Assembly: GCA_034440635.1 (NCBI GenBank)
Contig: JAOTON010000767.1
Location: forward strand, 434,001 to 498,000
From: Lepas anatifera
Lineage: Eukaryota; Arthropoda; Thecostraca; Lepadidae
DNA length: 64,000 nt
Direction of reading: 5' to 3'
The translations under genes and the position numbers were made by a program. The notes beneath the pieces are model-generated. The model made no database searches. It worked only from the letters and a program-made list of their open reading frames with translations, and was not told the DNA's origin. The first letter of the stretch is position 1. Every line of letters starts with the position of its first letter. Below, piece after piece: positions 1 to 10,961 of this stretch.

Positions 1-52
1 ATCGATGGCCCCCCGGTGGGGCGAAGGTGGCGCCGGACCCCCGGTGGGCGGG
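1..52 (-). mobile_element. TTAA family 1 (piggyBac-type) element, terminal fragment
   Basis: The window opens inside the end of the element seen in full at 15066-16094 and 36274-37299, here in the opposite orientation. The ATCGATGGCCCCCC half-palindrome, the GGTGGGGCGAAGGTGGCGCCGG segment and the GCGGG terminus are recognisable, followed directly by TTAA at 53-56, the target duplication. The rest of this copy lies outside the window to the left, so its length and its AGGTCA content cannot be judged. Confidence 0.85.
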
Positions 53-56
53 TTAA

Positions 57-377
57 CGAGCAGACCACGTGTTTGGCCGGCCACCTGGCGGGCGGTTCTG
101 CGCGCCTCGCCGCTCGCGCTGAGTCTCGCGCGGCGCGGCGCCGCCCCCGTCGGCGGCGACGAACTGGGCGGCCCCAGCTGCCAGGTATGGTGGCCTGCCA
201 GAGCGCCCAATATGGCGGCGCGCCGCATTCGCTCAGCGGCGCCGGATCGGGTTGCCTTTTAGGCGGTACACAAATAGCGTCTGCGGCTAGCGGTGGCGCC
301 GCCGCCGTTTTCGGTTATTTTCGGCGTGGCACGACGGCGGCGACGGCGCCGGTGGTGCCAGATGGTGAACCCCCTGA
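57..377 (+). promoter_or_regulatory. CpG-rich promoter / 5' leader region of the gene starting at 378
   Basis: This stretch is very rich in G+C and CpG. It contains CAATATGGCGGCG near 207-220, which resembles a YY1-type AANATGGCGGC site. No TATA box is evident. It ends at the candidate start codon at 378, which has an in-frame TGA immediately before it (375-377), so translation in that frame cannot begin further upstream without splicing. The transcription start cannot be placed from sequence alone. The position directly beside a transposon end (1-52) is notable. Confidence 0.45.
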
Positions 378-488
378 ATGGGGGCAGGTCTCGGCACGGC
401 GGCTGACGACGCGTTTGGAGGCAGCGCCGGGGTTTTGGATGCGAAAACGGCTGTTGTTACGATCAGCCCCGTGGAGACCAAAGCTGAG
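378..488 (+). CDS. Candidate first coding exon of an unrecognised nuclear-regulator-like gene
   Basis: The exon opens with ATG at 378 (MGAGLGTAADDAFGG...), with an in-frame stop just upstream, and runs 37 codons to ...VETKAE. It ends in GAG|GTGACA, a reasonable 5' splice site at 489, in phase 0. That is the phase required by the acceptor at 1841/1842. The peptide KTAVVTISPVETKAE reads like ordinary coding sequence and not like a GC-rich chance frame. An alternative is that the GCAG at 384-387 is an acceptor and the exon is internal, but there is no pyrimidine tract before it. I do not recognise the family. The match of phases with the next three exons is the main support. Confidence 0.5.
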
Positions 489-1841
489 GTGACAGTCTGT
501 GGTTTTTCCTGTTGGCGCTTTTTAGCTGGGTTTTTGCGAAGACTAGGAACAGCTGCCAGTGTGCCGGCTGCTGGCAGCTTGGCTCCCAGTTCCGGGTGTT
601 AGCGGCGCTCGTGCGTACAGCCGACAGCTGCAGCTGCCCGCTGCTGAGTGGGTTGCATCTGGGTGGCCCCGGAAGTCGATCAGGTGCCAGCTCTTTTCTT
701 GTATGCTGGTCAAATCAAGCCGAGCGCTGATTTTCTATTGTTGGAGCACCGCTGTAGCACTCATAGGGTGTGCGAGCTGCTGATGTGAAGGGTACGGGGG
801 CGGAAGGGGCGCTATCAGGGTCCAGAGGTGACATTTTTGGAACAATTAGTACCGTTGATTGTAACAGACAAGTTCGAAGGGATGGGGTTAACTTAAAGAA
901 TGCCGACTGATTATTGCATGTTTGTTAATAATTTCTTAGAAATAATCCCGCATTTAAACAGGCTTTATACATTTAAAGCACGGCATGCGTGACGAATCTA
1001 TTTGAACGAAACAATTTCTTCCAAATCAGCTGACGAGAAAACAAACAAAAAAGAACCAGCGTGATGTAGTGATCCCAAATGAACCAAACAATCACGCTGC
1101 TTTCCTATTCCTCCCGAAGATATGAAACTCCCACGATTTGTACTGCTCCCAAAATGTTTACGCCAACATTGTTGTATTAATTATTTAACGTTGTAAACAT
1201 CCTGTTCTCCGCTGGTAAATTGCACTTCAATACACTCTCCACTTCCTGGTGGAATATTTGGCAGCGATGTCAGACCGCAGCGGCTGAATCAGGACTGACT
1301 CATCCCTGTGTTCACAAATAGCTGATCGGCAATGGCTTCAATGCGCTGGTCCGTTCTGTTAACCGGCACTTTAGCCGTGTTTACACTCGTCGTTTGGCAG
1401 CTGTTGGGGCTGTAGTAGGTGTCCGAAGTCCTCTGGGAGGGGAACAGCAGTGTTGGCCAGGCTGTCGACCGTGCTCCCGTTCGTGTCTGCTGGTATTTAG
1501 TGTCATGTCGCACCAAACCGGGCCTCCTTACGGGCCCTTTGTCTTTGTTTTCAGCTGGGTGAAACCCACAAAAACGTGTTGTCTGCGCCCGCTCTCGGTC
1601 CAGTGTGGTCGCCCTGGTGACGCAGAGGCGCCAGCGCTGCTGCACCGTCCGAACTGTCGCCCTGATCCACCGCAAAAGGCGGCATTGTCTCCCTGGAGCT
1701 GCGTATGTTTTAGTCTAGACGTCTCCCTTAGACATGCCTCCCGAGTTTTGGGATTACGCTCGTGTTCCAGAAGAAGCGGAATTCTGACGAGCTCGTCCCG
1801 CTGACGGCGGACTCACTCTGTTCTGTGCTCTCTCTCCTCAG
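489..1841 (+). other. Intron 1 (inferred)
   Basis: GTGACA donor at 489, acceptor CTCTCTCCTCAG ending at 1841 with a good pyrimidine tract. The first ~300 bases stay GC-rich (continuing CpG island). The part from about 850 to 1260 is AT-rich. A TGACTCA (AP-1/Maf-type) lies at 1296-1302. Open frames on both strands between 1289 and 1804 overlap each other and have no splice or family support, so I treat them as chance. Confidence 0.45.
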
Positions 1842-1998
1842 GAGTACGACGAGGACGATGACGGTGTGGAAGAAGACGACGAGGAGGAGCGGCCGGCCAC
1901 TCTGCTCGGCAAGGAGGGCAGTAACGGTTTGTCGCGGCGCGGTGGGGGTGGTCCGCCGTCCACCAGCACAAGCCTCACCCCTCCCGGCCGCAGTAGCG
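1842..1998 (+). CDS. Coding exon 2: acidic and Gly/Pro/Ser/Thr-rich segment
   Basis: The acceptor CTCTCTCCTCAG|GAGTAC and the donor AGCG|GTGAGT are both close to consensus. The exon is 157 bp, enters in phase 0 and leaves in phase 1. The product starts EYDEDDDGVEEDDEEER, continues PATLLGKEGSNGLSRRGGGG and ends PPSTSTSLTPPGRSS. The acidic run resembles the intrinsically disordered acidic regions of chromatin and transcription proteins, but composition alone does not identify a family. Codon use is GC-rich at third positions, unlike the AT-rich intron that follows. Phase continuity with 7172 (G|GG, glycine) is exact. Confidence 0.75.
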
Positions 1999-3189
1999 GT
2001 GAGTCTCCGCCGTCAGACCAGACGGGCCTTACTCCACCCCACTGCTAGATTTGGACGATTTGTTCACTATCTCCTTTTTATATTGTTTCACATTTGGAAA
2101 ACAGATATTTGAAGAAAAAAATACTACGGACATTTAGCATGAAAGGAAACACAAAGGCTGACGATAACCCTTTCGGTTGTCGTCAAAAATTGGTGTGGAA
2201 TTTGGTTTCACCAGAATTTCGATATGGCTGATGAAAGATGAGAAAGATGAGAGGTGCCACGACTTAAGCCTTCGGGCTTTTGGCCAACTCTTCTTTAATG
2301 TCGTATTGTTTCCGTCAATAAATGTTTATGAGCATGAGCATGGCTGATGGTGGTATAAATGTAGGGAACTATACCCCAGCAACGCTTCTGTTGACAGTTC
2401 CAGGGAACAGCTGATACATAATTTTGAGTTTTACCATTACCTTATGATATTTATGCAAGTAACACATGTTAATCGTGGTTTCTTGTTTTTACTAACGTCG
2501 AGTGTTGTTGTGAACTAGCAAGAACATTTCTGTAATGGAAATCCTCGCACTCCAAATAACGTTTTTCCACAATTTTGTGTGCGGTGTACTATTTCTCCCA
2601 CACAGATTAGAAAGTTCCCAGTGCAATTGACATGATGATAATGTTCATGAGATCCAAAGGAGGTACGAATAACTCAAATAGCATTAGCCCAACTGACGTA
2701 AATAACATGAAACTTGGCAAGTCACTTGCAAAGTACACTAACGAGGATGCCCCTCACCACAACGTGCGTTTGTGTAGAGTCCTGGCTTCCAACCTCCCAA
2801 AACACGACCTCTTCAGCATTCAGATTGTGTCGTTGCCCCCACCACTCCTGATGTATGAAAATTTATCGATGGTAGCCTTCCCTCCTAGTGTGCTGGCGTC
2901 ACCCGGCATCCCTCTCCGTTGAAGGGTCGCAACTTGCAATCGAAATACAACCCGAGGTAGCTCCTGAACATGGTCCCTTTTCTTCGCCAGTTCCTAAGTT
3001 TTTTTGTCGGTCGATCGCTCCGGCCTAGTCTGCACGTACCAAAACAGTGTGCAAGGGAGCTCTCGGTTCAGACGACCCTTGCAAGCCTGCCAATGTCTTC
3101 ACTAATCGCCGCATCACGTTTAGGTACCATCATGTTTTGTTTTTCATCTTTTGGCCTCCGAGCCCGACGCTGAGTTAGTTTAGGACTCT

Positions 3190-4070
3190 GTTTAAGGCCT
3201 TCTGTACATGGCACCTTTGCCGGCCTCTCGACCCTCTAATTGCTCCAGTGCGGTGCTGGGCCGCTCCGCCGACACTGGTGAGCCGGGACTGTCCCTCCAC
3301 GGCAGCCGGGGTGCCCCGTGTTGGTGTCGCACCCTCCCGTGGTCCGTCATCACGGACATCGCCGCCTGTCCGCCGCCGTGACGCATGGCCGTGTACCCCA
3401 CGCTCGGGGTGTTGCACGCCGACGTAAATCGACGCGCTGCGTCTCAATTGTCTCCGGCAACAGCTGACGAATCTGACGTCACACGCGCTGGGACGGCCGA
3501 AGAAGCATCGGCCCCCGCGGCGGCGCGGCGTGGTTAGAAATGTGATCCATCTAAGCCTCGGAAGTGGGGTGTCCGTGACTCCACCGAGCGACGGACAATT
3601 GCTGTCGTCGTCTGCAGTGTGCGGCGTGATGAAGGGGCCGGCGATCAGCGCTGCTGTGAGGAAACGATGTCACCGCGCCGTCCAATCTACGGCGGGGAGC
3701 CTGCACTTTTCGGCGGGGGGTTTTGATTAAAGGTGAAAAGTGAAGGGTTCTTGTGCGACTGAATCCGCGTGGAAACGTCCAGAAGAAAGCACGCCATGAG
3801 GCGAGGACCAGGAGGATCATCACCGGGGGCAGGCAGGTTCCGTTCCCGTGTGATTGAGCGGGGGGTTTGGTGGAGGTTTTTCTGCGAGTGCTGTGATGTA
3901 TGATGCGAGGCCTGATGCACACTCAGCGGGGACCCCTGCCGCGGCCAATGACAGCGGGCGGCGCTGGGCTGGCTTTGATGCACTGCTGCGGGGATCAGGG
4001 CCCGTGTCGTGGGCATGGGCAACTCTATACTGATAACTGATCTCATCTCAGAAACGGATGGAGCCGGTCG
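3190..4070. promoter_or_regulatory. GC-rich intronic island, candidate cis-regulatory region
   Basis: A block of CpG-rich, non-repetitive sequence in an otherwise AT-rich intron. It includes the very GC-rich CCCCGCGGCGGCGCGGCG around 3512 and a CAATGACAGCGGGCGGCGC stretch near 3948. Several open frames cross it on the minus strand (3175-3447, 3551-4046), but none carries a recognisable domain, and open frames are expected in GC-rich DNA. An alternative promoter or enhancer is the likelier reading. Confidence 0.25.
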
Positions 4071-5331
4071 TCGGGAACCCAGTCAATGATAATGTCAATG
4101 AGCGTGGATCAGTTTCAGCTAGGTCAAACGTGTGCTAAAATCCTAAGAATACCCCATGTGGGAAGCAGCCGTATTTTAGTCTAGGCTATCTGGAAAGGAG
4201 TGTCTCATACCTCCATTCCACAGCTTTATCTTAGATCTTTGCTGGAGATTTCAGCAAAATATCACAGTCCATGGTATTTACCTATTTAAGGAGCCCTTTC
4301 CCGTAAGGGTTTTCTGTGACCATATCAGTTTTTATATTATTTTTACGCATCTATTTCTCTATTCACTCATGTAAAGCTTAGTCGATCGTAGTTATCGTTA
4401 GGACGAATAAGTTTCGGACGCCGTCTTTGCATATTCTAGCTTTGTGAGTTGTCGGAAGTTCAAAATGTTACGACACAAATGTGGGGCGTCGCTGAGTGTT
4501 TTGCTTTCGCTAGCTAGAACGAAGGTGGAGGGTAGACCCAAGTGAAGCGTTCTATTGTCACCTCTTCCGTATTTCTTTTCAAGTAAAAACCGCGATAATT
4601 ACTGAGTTTGGTAGGAGGGTGTTGAACACATATTTAATGTTTTCCTAATGTACACCATCTATACTTCGAAATAATGGTAGTTAATCTTTATCGTTTACTG
4701 GCCAAAGACAATATCAAATTCAGGTTTTGTCCGTGGGCTGTTTTTCTATATTGGGAGTACTTTCCTCTCAGCGCTGTATTTGGTATGCTCCTGACACCTG
4801 GTGGCAGGATTGCGCACTAACCGTGATCTGCTTTCAAGAACGTTACGCAGCAGGTCTCAAATCAGACTAAGCCGAACTCTCTGTACACCACTGGCAACCT
4901 AATGCGATTCCTTGTCAGATAACGGGCAAGTTTACTCGTGAATCAATCGCGCAACTGATAATTGTCTTTTACGGCCGTTGTTGGCACTGTGCCGGCGTTG
5001 TCACCAGGGCTTCTTTTGTTAATGTTTTTAAATGGTGCCTTGATGTGGTAAACTAAGGGGGTTAAGTTCTGTCCAGTATCGCTGAAGTGTTTTATATCTG
5101 GGATTTTGTTCTGCACTGACAACAAAAATGCATAGAATTACATTTTTAGAGGCAGAATAATGTTTAATTGGACAGCGTGAAATATTCTATAATTGTCCTT
5201 AATTCGGTTAATAATTTATTCGGCCTGCTTCATTGACGTCTGTATACGATTGACTGGTCACAGAGCCGTTAACTGCCATGCTTTGTAATGGCTAAACCAT
5301 GTATTTCGGTCCTGCGTCCCTACCGGTGTGT

Positions 5332-6226
5332 CTAATCCACCTTCTCTTCCCAACGTTGATTGACAATAAAACCAACATTTCCGTACTGACACGCCGGAAT
5401 CAGTGGGCCCCAATCTACCTCTCGGTTAATTTTTACATCACCAATATCTGTGAAGCTGTCTCTCTCTCGGTGTAACAAATAACTCATGTGGGCCCATTCG
5501 GCGATGCCATGTGTGATATGCGTTCTCCAAATACGGAGGGAAGCCTCTCTAAGGAGATGGCGGGCATTTCCATACGCGATGAGAACTGTCGACGGGGAGT
5601 CAGCCCGCAGAGCGGAGAGGACGTCTGTGGGCCAGCAGCGGACCCAGATGCCGTTGGACTTGTGGGAGATGTCGGCGGTGTCCCAGCTGTTTAATGTTGG
5701 AGTTGCATGTTGTGTGGGCATCTACGGCGTATCGTTTTTGTAGAGGGGGTGGTGTACTATTTCTAACCGTAGTGTCATATCCCGTCGCCTCTGTGGTAGG
5801 TAGATGGTAAACTGTGATGAGTGTGGTGTACATTTCTTGAATGAGGGTTGATTGCGGAGGTTTGACGGTGAAATCGGAGGCTTCATAGTGACTGATGAAA
5901 CTCTGCTCGCGGTATGATTTGTGGTGCGGCGGGGGCTGATACTTAGATTTGTTCAGTAAATTGCTTGCGATTTTCTGTTTTCTAGAATGCTGACAGGGAC
6001 CGTTTCTATCAAATACAACGGCGGCGGGCTTTCTATCTGGCCGTGGAATCAGGAAAGACGTAGTTGAAGATATCCTACATATCGGCGTGGATTTATCTAG
6101 TGTTTCTTTAGCAGGGCTGTTTCTCTGGACCTCTGTAGCCGCTGTTGCTCTTGCAGCATTCTGAATTTTAGCAGAGTTTGTCTTCAAACGGACAGTGTGG
6201 TACTGATACCACCCGGTCCTCGCCAT
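5332..6226 (-). other. Two abutting antisense open frames, unidentified (possible frameshifted ORF)
   Basis: On the minus strand an ATG-initiated frame of 208 codons (6226 down to 5600, MARTGWYQYHTVRLKTNSAK...) is followed by a second frame of 129 codons (5721 down to 5332, ending ...NQRWEEKVD). The two overlap by about 120 bp in different frames, so one frameshift near 5700 would join them into roughly 300 residues. Neither part matches a family I know: there is no signal peptide, zinc knuckle or polymerase motif. It could be a decayed nested gene or element ORF, or chance. A 208-codon frame is only mildly unexpected in 64 kb. It lies within intron 2 of the plus-strand gene. Confidence 0.25.
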
Positions 6227-7171
6227 TCAATTTATCTGCTCTGGTTGTTTCTTTTGCCCAGCGGCGCCACCTGTAACAGAGTTTTGTTTAGTTTCCGCCA
6301 GGCGTGTCGAATCAAAGGTTTTCATCCTGCGGGCTGTACCCTACCGGCAGGGGCGTATACGTTTATGGGGGCCCTTGGAGTCATGCTAGGAGTTTTTTTA
6401 GTGTCCCTCCCCCTCCATCACAAACTTGGCTATACATTCCAGGGTGGCCATTGGAGGTCTTTGTCGTAAACAGAAAAATATGGGAGAAGTTCTGTCGGTT
6501 CTCTCAATGCACTTAAAATATTTTCTTGCATACTCATGACTCTTCTATGTATGTATGTCAATATTGCATTAATGTATCTACAGTCAAACATGGTGGATCA
6601 ATATCAACTACTTTTAGACCTTTTCCTTCTTATTTTGTCTTAGAGTGGGTCAATTTTTGGTCTGTGATTTGGAAGCGCTGTTGAGCCTGATGCTGTTTGG
6701 ATCAAGTTCTTGATCAACAGATGACTTAAAAGCCTTCTGAGGTACGGCTCTTACCTAACGTGAGTCTTTCTTTTCTAACGGTGCAGTTGCACCCTTTCAG
6801 TCTTTTCTAACGGTGCAGTTGTACCCCCTTATGTCGCTCCCCATTACTTTTCTTCTATTTGGCCCACTCGTACTAAAATTATTGTTGTTAGCATATAAAC
6901 GAGAGGAACCGTGTGCTTCGACCATTAAAGTCTACTGCTTACAATCCTACTCATTCAAGTGTCAGCAAACGGGGCACCATAGGCGATGTAGGATACATTT
7001 TCGTCGTGCACAACGCTTAATTTATCGTGAAATTGAGATATGTCTCCGCCTTCAGCCTGCCTTCACTTCTTCAATGGTTTCAAAATTGGCTTCTTATTTG
7101 CCTTAGTCTACCTTCGACGCGGACGGATTGTCATTTTCCACGCTGATGAACGGTGTTGTGATTTCCTTCAG

Positions 7172-7378
7172 GGGCCTCGTCTGTCCTGGTGAGCGCGGCG
7201 TCAGTGGCGCCGCCAGCGGCCACCGTCGGTACTACCTCGGCCGTGCAGCAGCAGCAGCAGTTGTTGACGTCGCAGCTGTTGTCCCAGATCAAGCAGAGCC
7301 AGCACCTGGCCTTCCACCTGGCGGCGAGTCAAGCAACTACCGCCGGCGCTCCACCAGAGGGCTCCCGCATCACTTCAA
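7172..7378 (+). CDS. Coding exon 3: Q-rich helical-looking segment
   Basis: Acceptor ATTTCCTTCAG|GGGCC; donor TCAA|GTGAGA. The exon is 207 bp and symmetric (phase 1 in, phase 1 out). The peptide begins GASSVLVSAASVAPPAATVG, continues TTSAVQQQQQLLTSQLLSQI and KQSQHLAFHLAASQATTAG, and ends APPEGSRITSS. The QQQQQLLTSQLLSQIKQSQHLAFHL core suggests an amphipathic Q-rich helix of the kind found in transcription-factor N-termini (POU, FoxP and SoxD proteins all have such stretches), but I see no diagnostic residue for any of them. As a symmetric 69-codon exon it could be skipped without a frameshift. Confidence 0.75.
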
Positions 7379-7825
7379 GTGAGAACGTGATTTCTGGCAG
7401 TTCCGCTTTCACGTGCAGGGAGTTTGCCATTGTTGTTTTTTCTCCAAAATTGATAGCTGTCTTGAAGGGTGGTTCCGGAGCAGCTCAGATAACCACAGTT
7501 GGTCGCCTTTACTTCGGTCTGCTCTAGTGGGGGGAGGACTGAGAACGTTGGTGGAGTGCTAAAGTTGCTTGGGACACTTCCCCACCCTCGTTATCGACGC
7601 CCATGTGTATACTTATACTTATTATATATTAAATTTGCTAAGCTAAATCATTGAAGCAAATGTATGAAGTCAAGCTTCCTCTCTGACTAGCACGGGTCCG
7701 TCCCAGTATCGTGCGACCCGACAACCTCTGCGTATTTTCGCGGTTGTTCTCTTGAGCTCTGCCGTAAGTGCCGTCTGTCGCTCCGTCTCGCCGGCACGCT
7801 AACACCTACCGGTGTGCCCGGGCAG
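7379..7825 (+). other. Intron 3 (inferred), 447 bp
   Basis: GTGAGA donor at 7379 and acceptor GTGTGCCCGGGCAG ending at 7825. The acceptor has a weak pyrimidine tract. It is far shorter than its neighbours. No repeats or other features are seen inside. Confidence 0.6.
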
Positions 7826-7939
7826 CGCCGATGTCGTCGCTATTCCAGACCACGTCAGGAGGGCTGCTGCAGCTGCCGGAGGGTCTGGTGCTGGTCAACA
7901 ACCCCGCCTCCGTCATCCAGGCCGTCAAAACCGAACACG
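7826..7939 (+). CDS. Coding exon 4: conserved-looking LLQLPEGLVLVNNPAS...VKTEH segment
   Basis: The exon is 114 bp, symmetric (phase 1 to 1), with acceptor GGGCAG|CGCCG and donor CACG|GTCAGT. The peptide reads PMSSLFQTTSGGLLQLPEGL then VLVNNPASVIQAVKTEH. The hydrophobic LPEGLVLVNN block and the VKTE end (VKTE/VKQE-type SUMO acceptor consensus, psi-K-x-E) suggest a regulatory segment of a nuclear protein. The SUMO reading is inference from the motif only. The exon is followed after six bases by a huge TC microsatellite. The downstream partner exon must begin in phase 1; the candidate at 10900 fits that requirement. Confidence 0.7.
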
Positions 7940-7941
7940 GT

Positions 7942-8240
<299 letters not shown>

Positions 8241-9180
8241 TAGATTACACAACAAAATAAGATATATAAGATAATAACTGACAAATATCACTATCGGCCT
8301 TCAGATGAGATGTGCTCATGTCGACGATAGCTTCGCTTACGGACAGCAGAGCAAAAAATTTTAACTTGGACATAACCATTCTGCCTCATACAATGTTCCA
8401 TTTACAATGCAACTAAGAGCACTTGTTGTTAGGCCGTTCACTGCCTGACACTATTCAAATGAAGGCTTCCATTCCTGACAGCTCATTAGATCTCTACTCC
8501 ACATCTTCAACCACATCTGTAAAAATGACTTCCGAGCAATGGGGACGGTTGTTGTCCATACTGAAGCCTGGTAAGAAGGTACTCACCTGGGGACTACCGC
8601 CAATTTCACTGACCTCTGCGTCTGCAGCTGCTATTAACCTCGCCTCTGTCACAAAACTGAAATTAATAGGGCACCATTAACCTTTAGCTTTAACTTTCTA
8701 TCAACTTCAGAGACAAATCGTTTTTACATTAGAGCATTGATTACCTAGAGTATCTGCAAATCTTCGATCGGTGCGGGTCACTGATGTTTCGTCCAATTTT
8801 CTTAGAACAGACGTTTTCATACCGCGTTGCACATCGAACTATCAAACACAAAAAATGGAACACCCAGGAGTCTCTGTTGGCTGTTTGCAATTGATCAACG
8901 AATAGAAATGGTATCCTCGATATAAACAGCCTCTTTGTGATGATTTTATATTTGTACGAACATCACTATGGCCGTGAGGCAGTGCAGATTTATAAGTTGA
9001 AAGGGACAATGGTTTAGTTTATGAAAACAAAATGATAATTTTGTGTAAACGAATGATTCTGATCTGTCTAAAATGTATAAAAAGCCATAGATGTAGTAGA
9101 ACAAACCGCTTTCTGGTGTAATCATTGATAGGAAATTAACATACGTGCCACATTTCAGATCTAAGGATAGATGTTTAAGC
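8241..9180. other. AT-rich DNA, nothing recognised
   Basis: Unique-looking AT-rich intron sequence. The frame at 8423-8680 has no splice support or known motif. The last part, near 9100-9180, leads into the LINE relic. Confidence 0.4.
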
Positions 9181-10345
9181 CCTATATCTTTAAAGTTTTG
9201 ACCAAGCTCAAGTATGGGCGACCAAAACCCTCTTATGTTATATAGATCTTTGTCGATTAAATAGAATATGGTTCCATAGCATATGCCGCACGAAAGCTCT
9301 AAAGCATGCTAGAACAGTTCATTATCACGCCATCAGGATAATAATCGGTGCTTTTCCACATCTCCCACCTCATATGCTCTAGGCAAGTGAGATGCCGTTG
9401 GACCTAAGCGCAGAATGCATGGCAGCAGATGCCCTAAAACTTTTCAGTTCCCAAATCACCCAACCTTCCAAGCTGTTCTCACATGAACAACGGCGTCAAT
9501 TGAACACTCTCCTCGATACCCGGCACGCAGATACAGATAGCTAGCTGGCTTGATGAGCCTAACTTGGAACAGGTGGAACTTTTTCACCCGTCCATCGAAC
9601 CTTGGATGGTAGCTGAGCCAACGGTAGACACAACCTGTCTCAAAACAGATATTTGACTCCGTACCTACAACAGTTTTTCTGAGCACTGTCGACTTCCTAT
9701 CAAACCACAGGCTCTTTTATACGGATGGATCGAAGGGTCGATTGTCGAGGCTTTGTAAGTGATGATGTTGCAGGTGTTTCACTTACCGTTGCTGCTTCGT
9801 TTTCACTGCAGTTATTCGCCATTCTACGCTGCCTGACGCTATTCTTTATCGAGACAGCTCCGATGTGTTATATTCACTGACTCTCTATCTTCGCTACAGG
9901 CCCTCGAGTGTTTCGGAACTAAGTCGTCATCATCATTTTATCTAGATGAAATCAGACACAGACTTCACCGAACGCATGTCAGAAAAAGCAAGTTATACTA
10001 GCCTGGTCCCCATCATTCAGTATCGTTAAACGAGCGCGCCGATCTCGCTCAAAGCAGGCAGCACAGGCACCGTACCATCGCCTTCGGATCCCTTGTCTGA
10101 TTGGTTCCATATTCGAAAACACGCGACTAAATATGGCAGGACATGGATACGACCCAAGGGTCAGAGGCTTCGGGCCCTGAAACCGCTGATCGTAGCGCTT
10201 TTCGGTTCTGCGAGTTCAGGAGGGAGGAGGTGATCCTCTCTAGGCTCCGCATTGGCCACACCCACGCACACATTCATTTATTTTATTCCCCCGTTTCGCC
10301 TTTTGATTCTTGTGATTGTCAGATTTTAGGTTAGAGACGGCGATA
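9180..10345 (+). mobile_element. Decayed non-LTR retrotransposon (Jockey/I-like), RT tail, RNase H and C-terminal domain
   Basis: Read across several frameshifts and stops, the plus strand shows in order: a reverse-transcriptase thumb-like YGSIAYAARKL around 9268-9300; an RNase H first block LFYTDGSK at about 9712-9735; an RNase H second block VIFTDSLSSLQALECF at about 9867-9914; a QAAQAP stretch after a VILAWSPSF-like tract near 9990-10070; and the typical C-terminal EEVILSRLRIGHTHAHIH at about 10220-10275. The RLRIGHT signature and TDS/TDGSK acidic motifs are typical of RNase-H-bearing LINE clades. No intact frame remains, so it is inactive. Its 5' part and 3' end are not definable. Confidence 0.75.
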
Positions 10346-10605
10346 CTTTAGTCGCCTTCTGGATTCGCTTTAAGCATCACGGACTTCAGTATTGCCGCTT
10401 TTTAAGAGTGTCTCATTTAATGTCATTTACTCACCATCCTAGGACGTAATACCTGTCTTTTCACTTTGACTTGTTGAAGCACGTGCGGTATTTACATTTA
10501 CCCTTACACCTTAACCCTGAGATTTAAACTTTTATACAATTTTTAGCGTTATGCCCACATGACCCTTGTTTCCGCGCCCTAAAACACCAAATGATGATGA
10601 TGAAT

Positions 10606-10705
10606 ACTCTCTCTCTCTCTCTGCCTCTGCCTCTGCCTCTGCCTCTGTCTCTGTCTCTGTCTCTGTCTCTGTCTCTGTCTCTGTCTCTGTCTCGGACTCT
10701 GCCTC
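10606..10705 (+). repeat. TCTCTG / CCTCTG microsatellite
   Basis: (TC)n of about 15 bases, then CCTCTG hexamers, then TCTCTG hexamers, ending in TCGGACTCTGCCTC. It resembles the tail of the microsatellite at 7945-8240. Confidence 0.95.
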
Positions 10706-10899
10706 TTTGCTTTTATCAAGCTTCTTCTTAAGTGCAAGAGTTTTAGTAGGTTTGACTGGGCCTGTTTGTAGAAGCAGTGTTCACACAAATACGAGGGGCA
10801 CTTGCTGTTACGGTAATAAGCAAAATCAAAGGAGCGTTTCCTGATTCAGCAGTGTTGTGTTGTCACGGGGGCCTGGATCATGGTTGTCTTCTCTTTCAG

Positions 10900-10961
10900 C
10901 TGGTGCGCCACCTAATACTGCTCAGCCGACCGACCTGTCTAAATCCCGCGTCATCTCCTGA
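10900..10961 (+). CDS. Candidate exon 5 (possible alternative terminal exon) with PTDLS motif
   Basis: A strong acceptor, TTGTCTTCTCTTTCAG, ends at 10899. Entering in phase 1, as exon 4 demands, the frame reads A-GAPPNTAQPTDLSKSRVIS and stops at TGA 10959-10961. PTDLSK fits the PxDLS motif by which transcriptional repressors bind the CtBP co-repressor. This is established for that motif, but its use here is inference. No good internal donor exists, so it would be a last exon giving a protein of about 216 residues without a DNA-binding domain. No AATAAA follows within several hundred bases, which weakens this reading. It may also be a chance acceptor. Confidence 0.35.

Larger units (their letters stand above)
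1999..7171 (+). other. Intron 2 (inferred), about 5.2 kb
   Basis: The intron runs from GTGAGT at 1999 to TTTCCTTCAG at 7171. It is mostly AT-rich, unique-looking DNA with no element boundaries that I can define. It holds a GC-rich island at about 3190-4070 and two antisense open frames at 5332-6226, listed separately. A short direct repeat of TCTTTTCTAACGGTGCAGTTG occurs around 6769-6790 and 6800-6823. No exon is needed here, because exon 2 (ends phase 1) joins exon 3 (starts phase 1) without a gap. Confidence 0.55.

Noticed and set aside
16..492. 158-codon ORF across the left end
   Set aside because: Very CpG-rich sequence with few stops in any frame. It starts inside the transposon terminus and is out of frame with the phase-consistent exon at 378-488.
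1289..1804. Overlapping ORFs on both strands before exon 2
   Set aside because: Mutually overlapping, without splice sites that chain in phase with exon 2 and without domains.
378..7939. Assigning the gene to the POU, FoxP, SoxD or prospero families
   Set aside because: Only shared composition (Q-rich, acidic, VKTE). No POU, forkhead, HMG or homeodomain sequence was found in the window and I recall no matching N-terminus.
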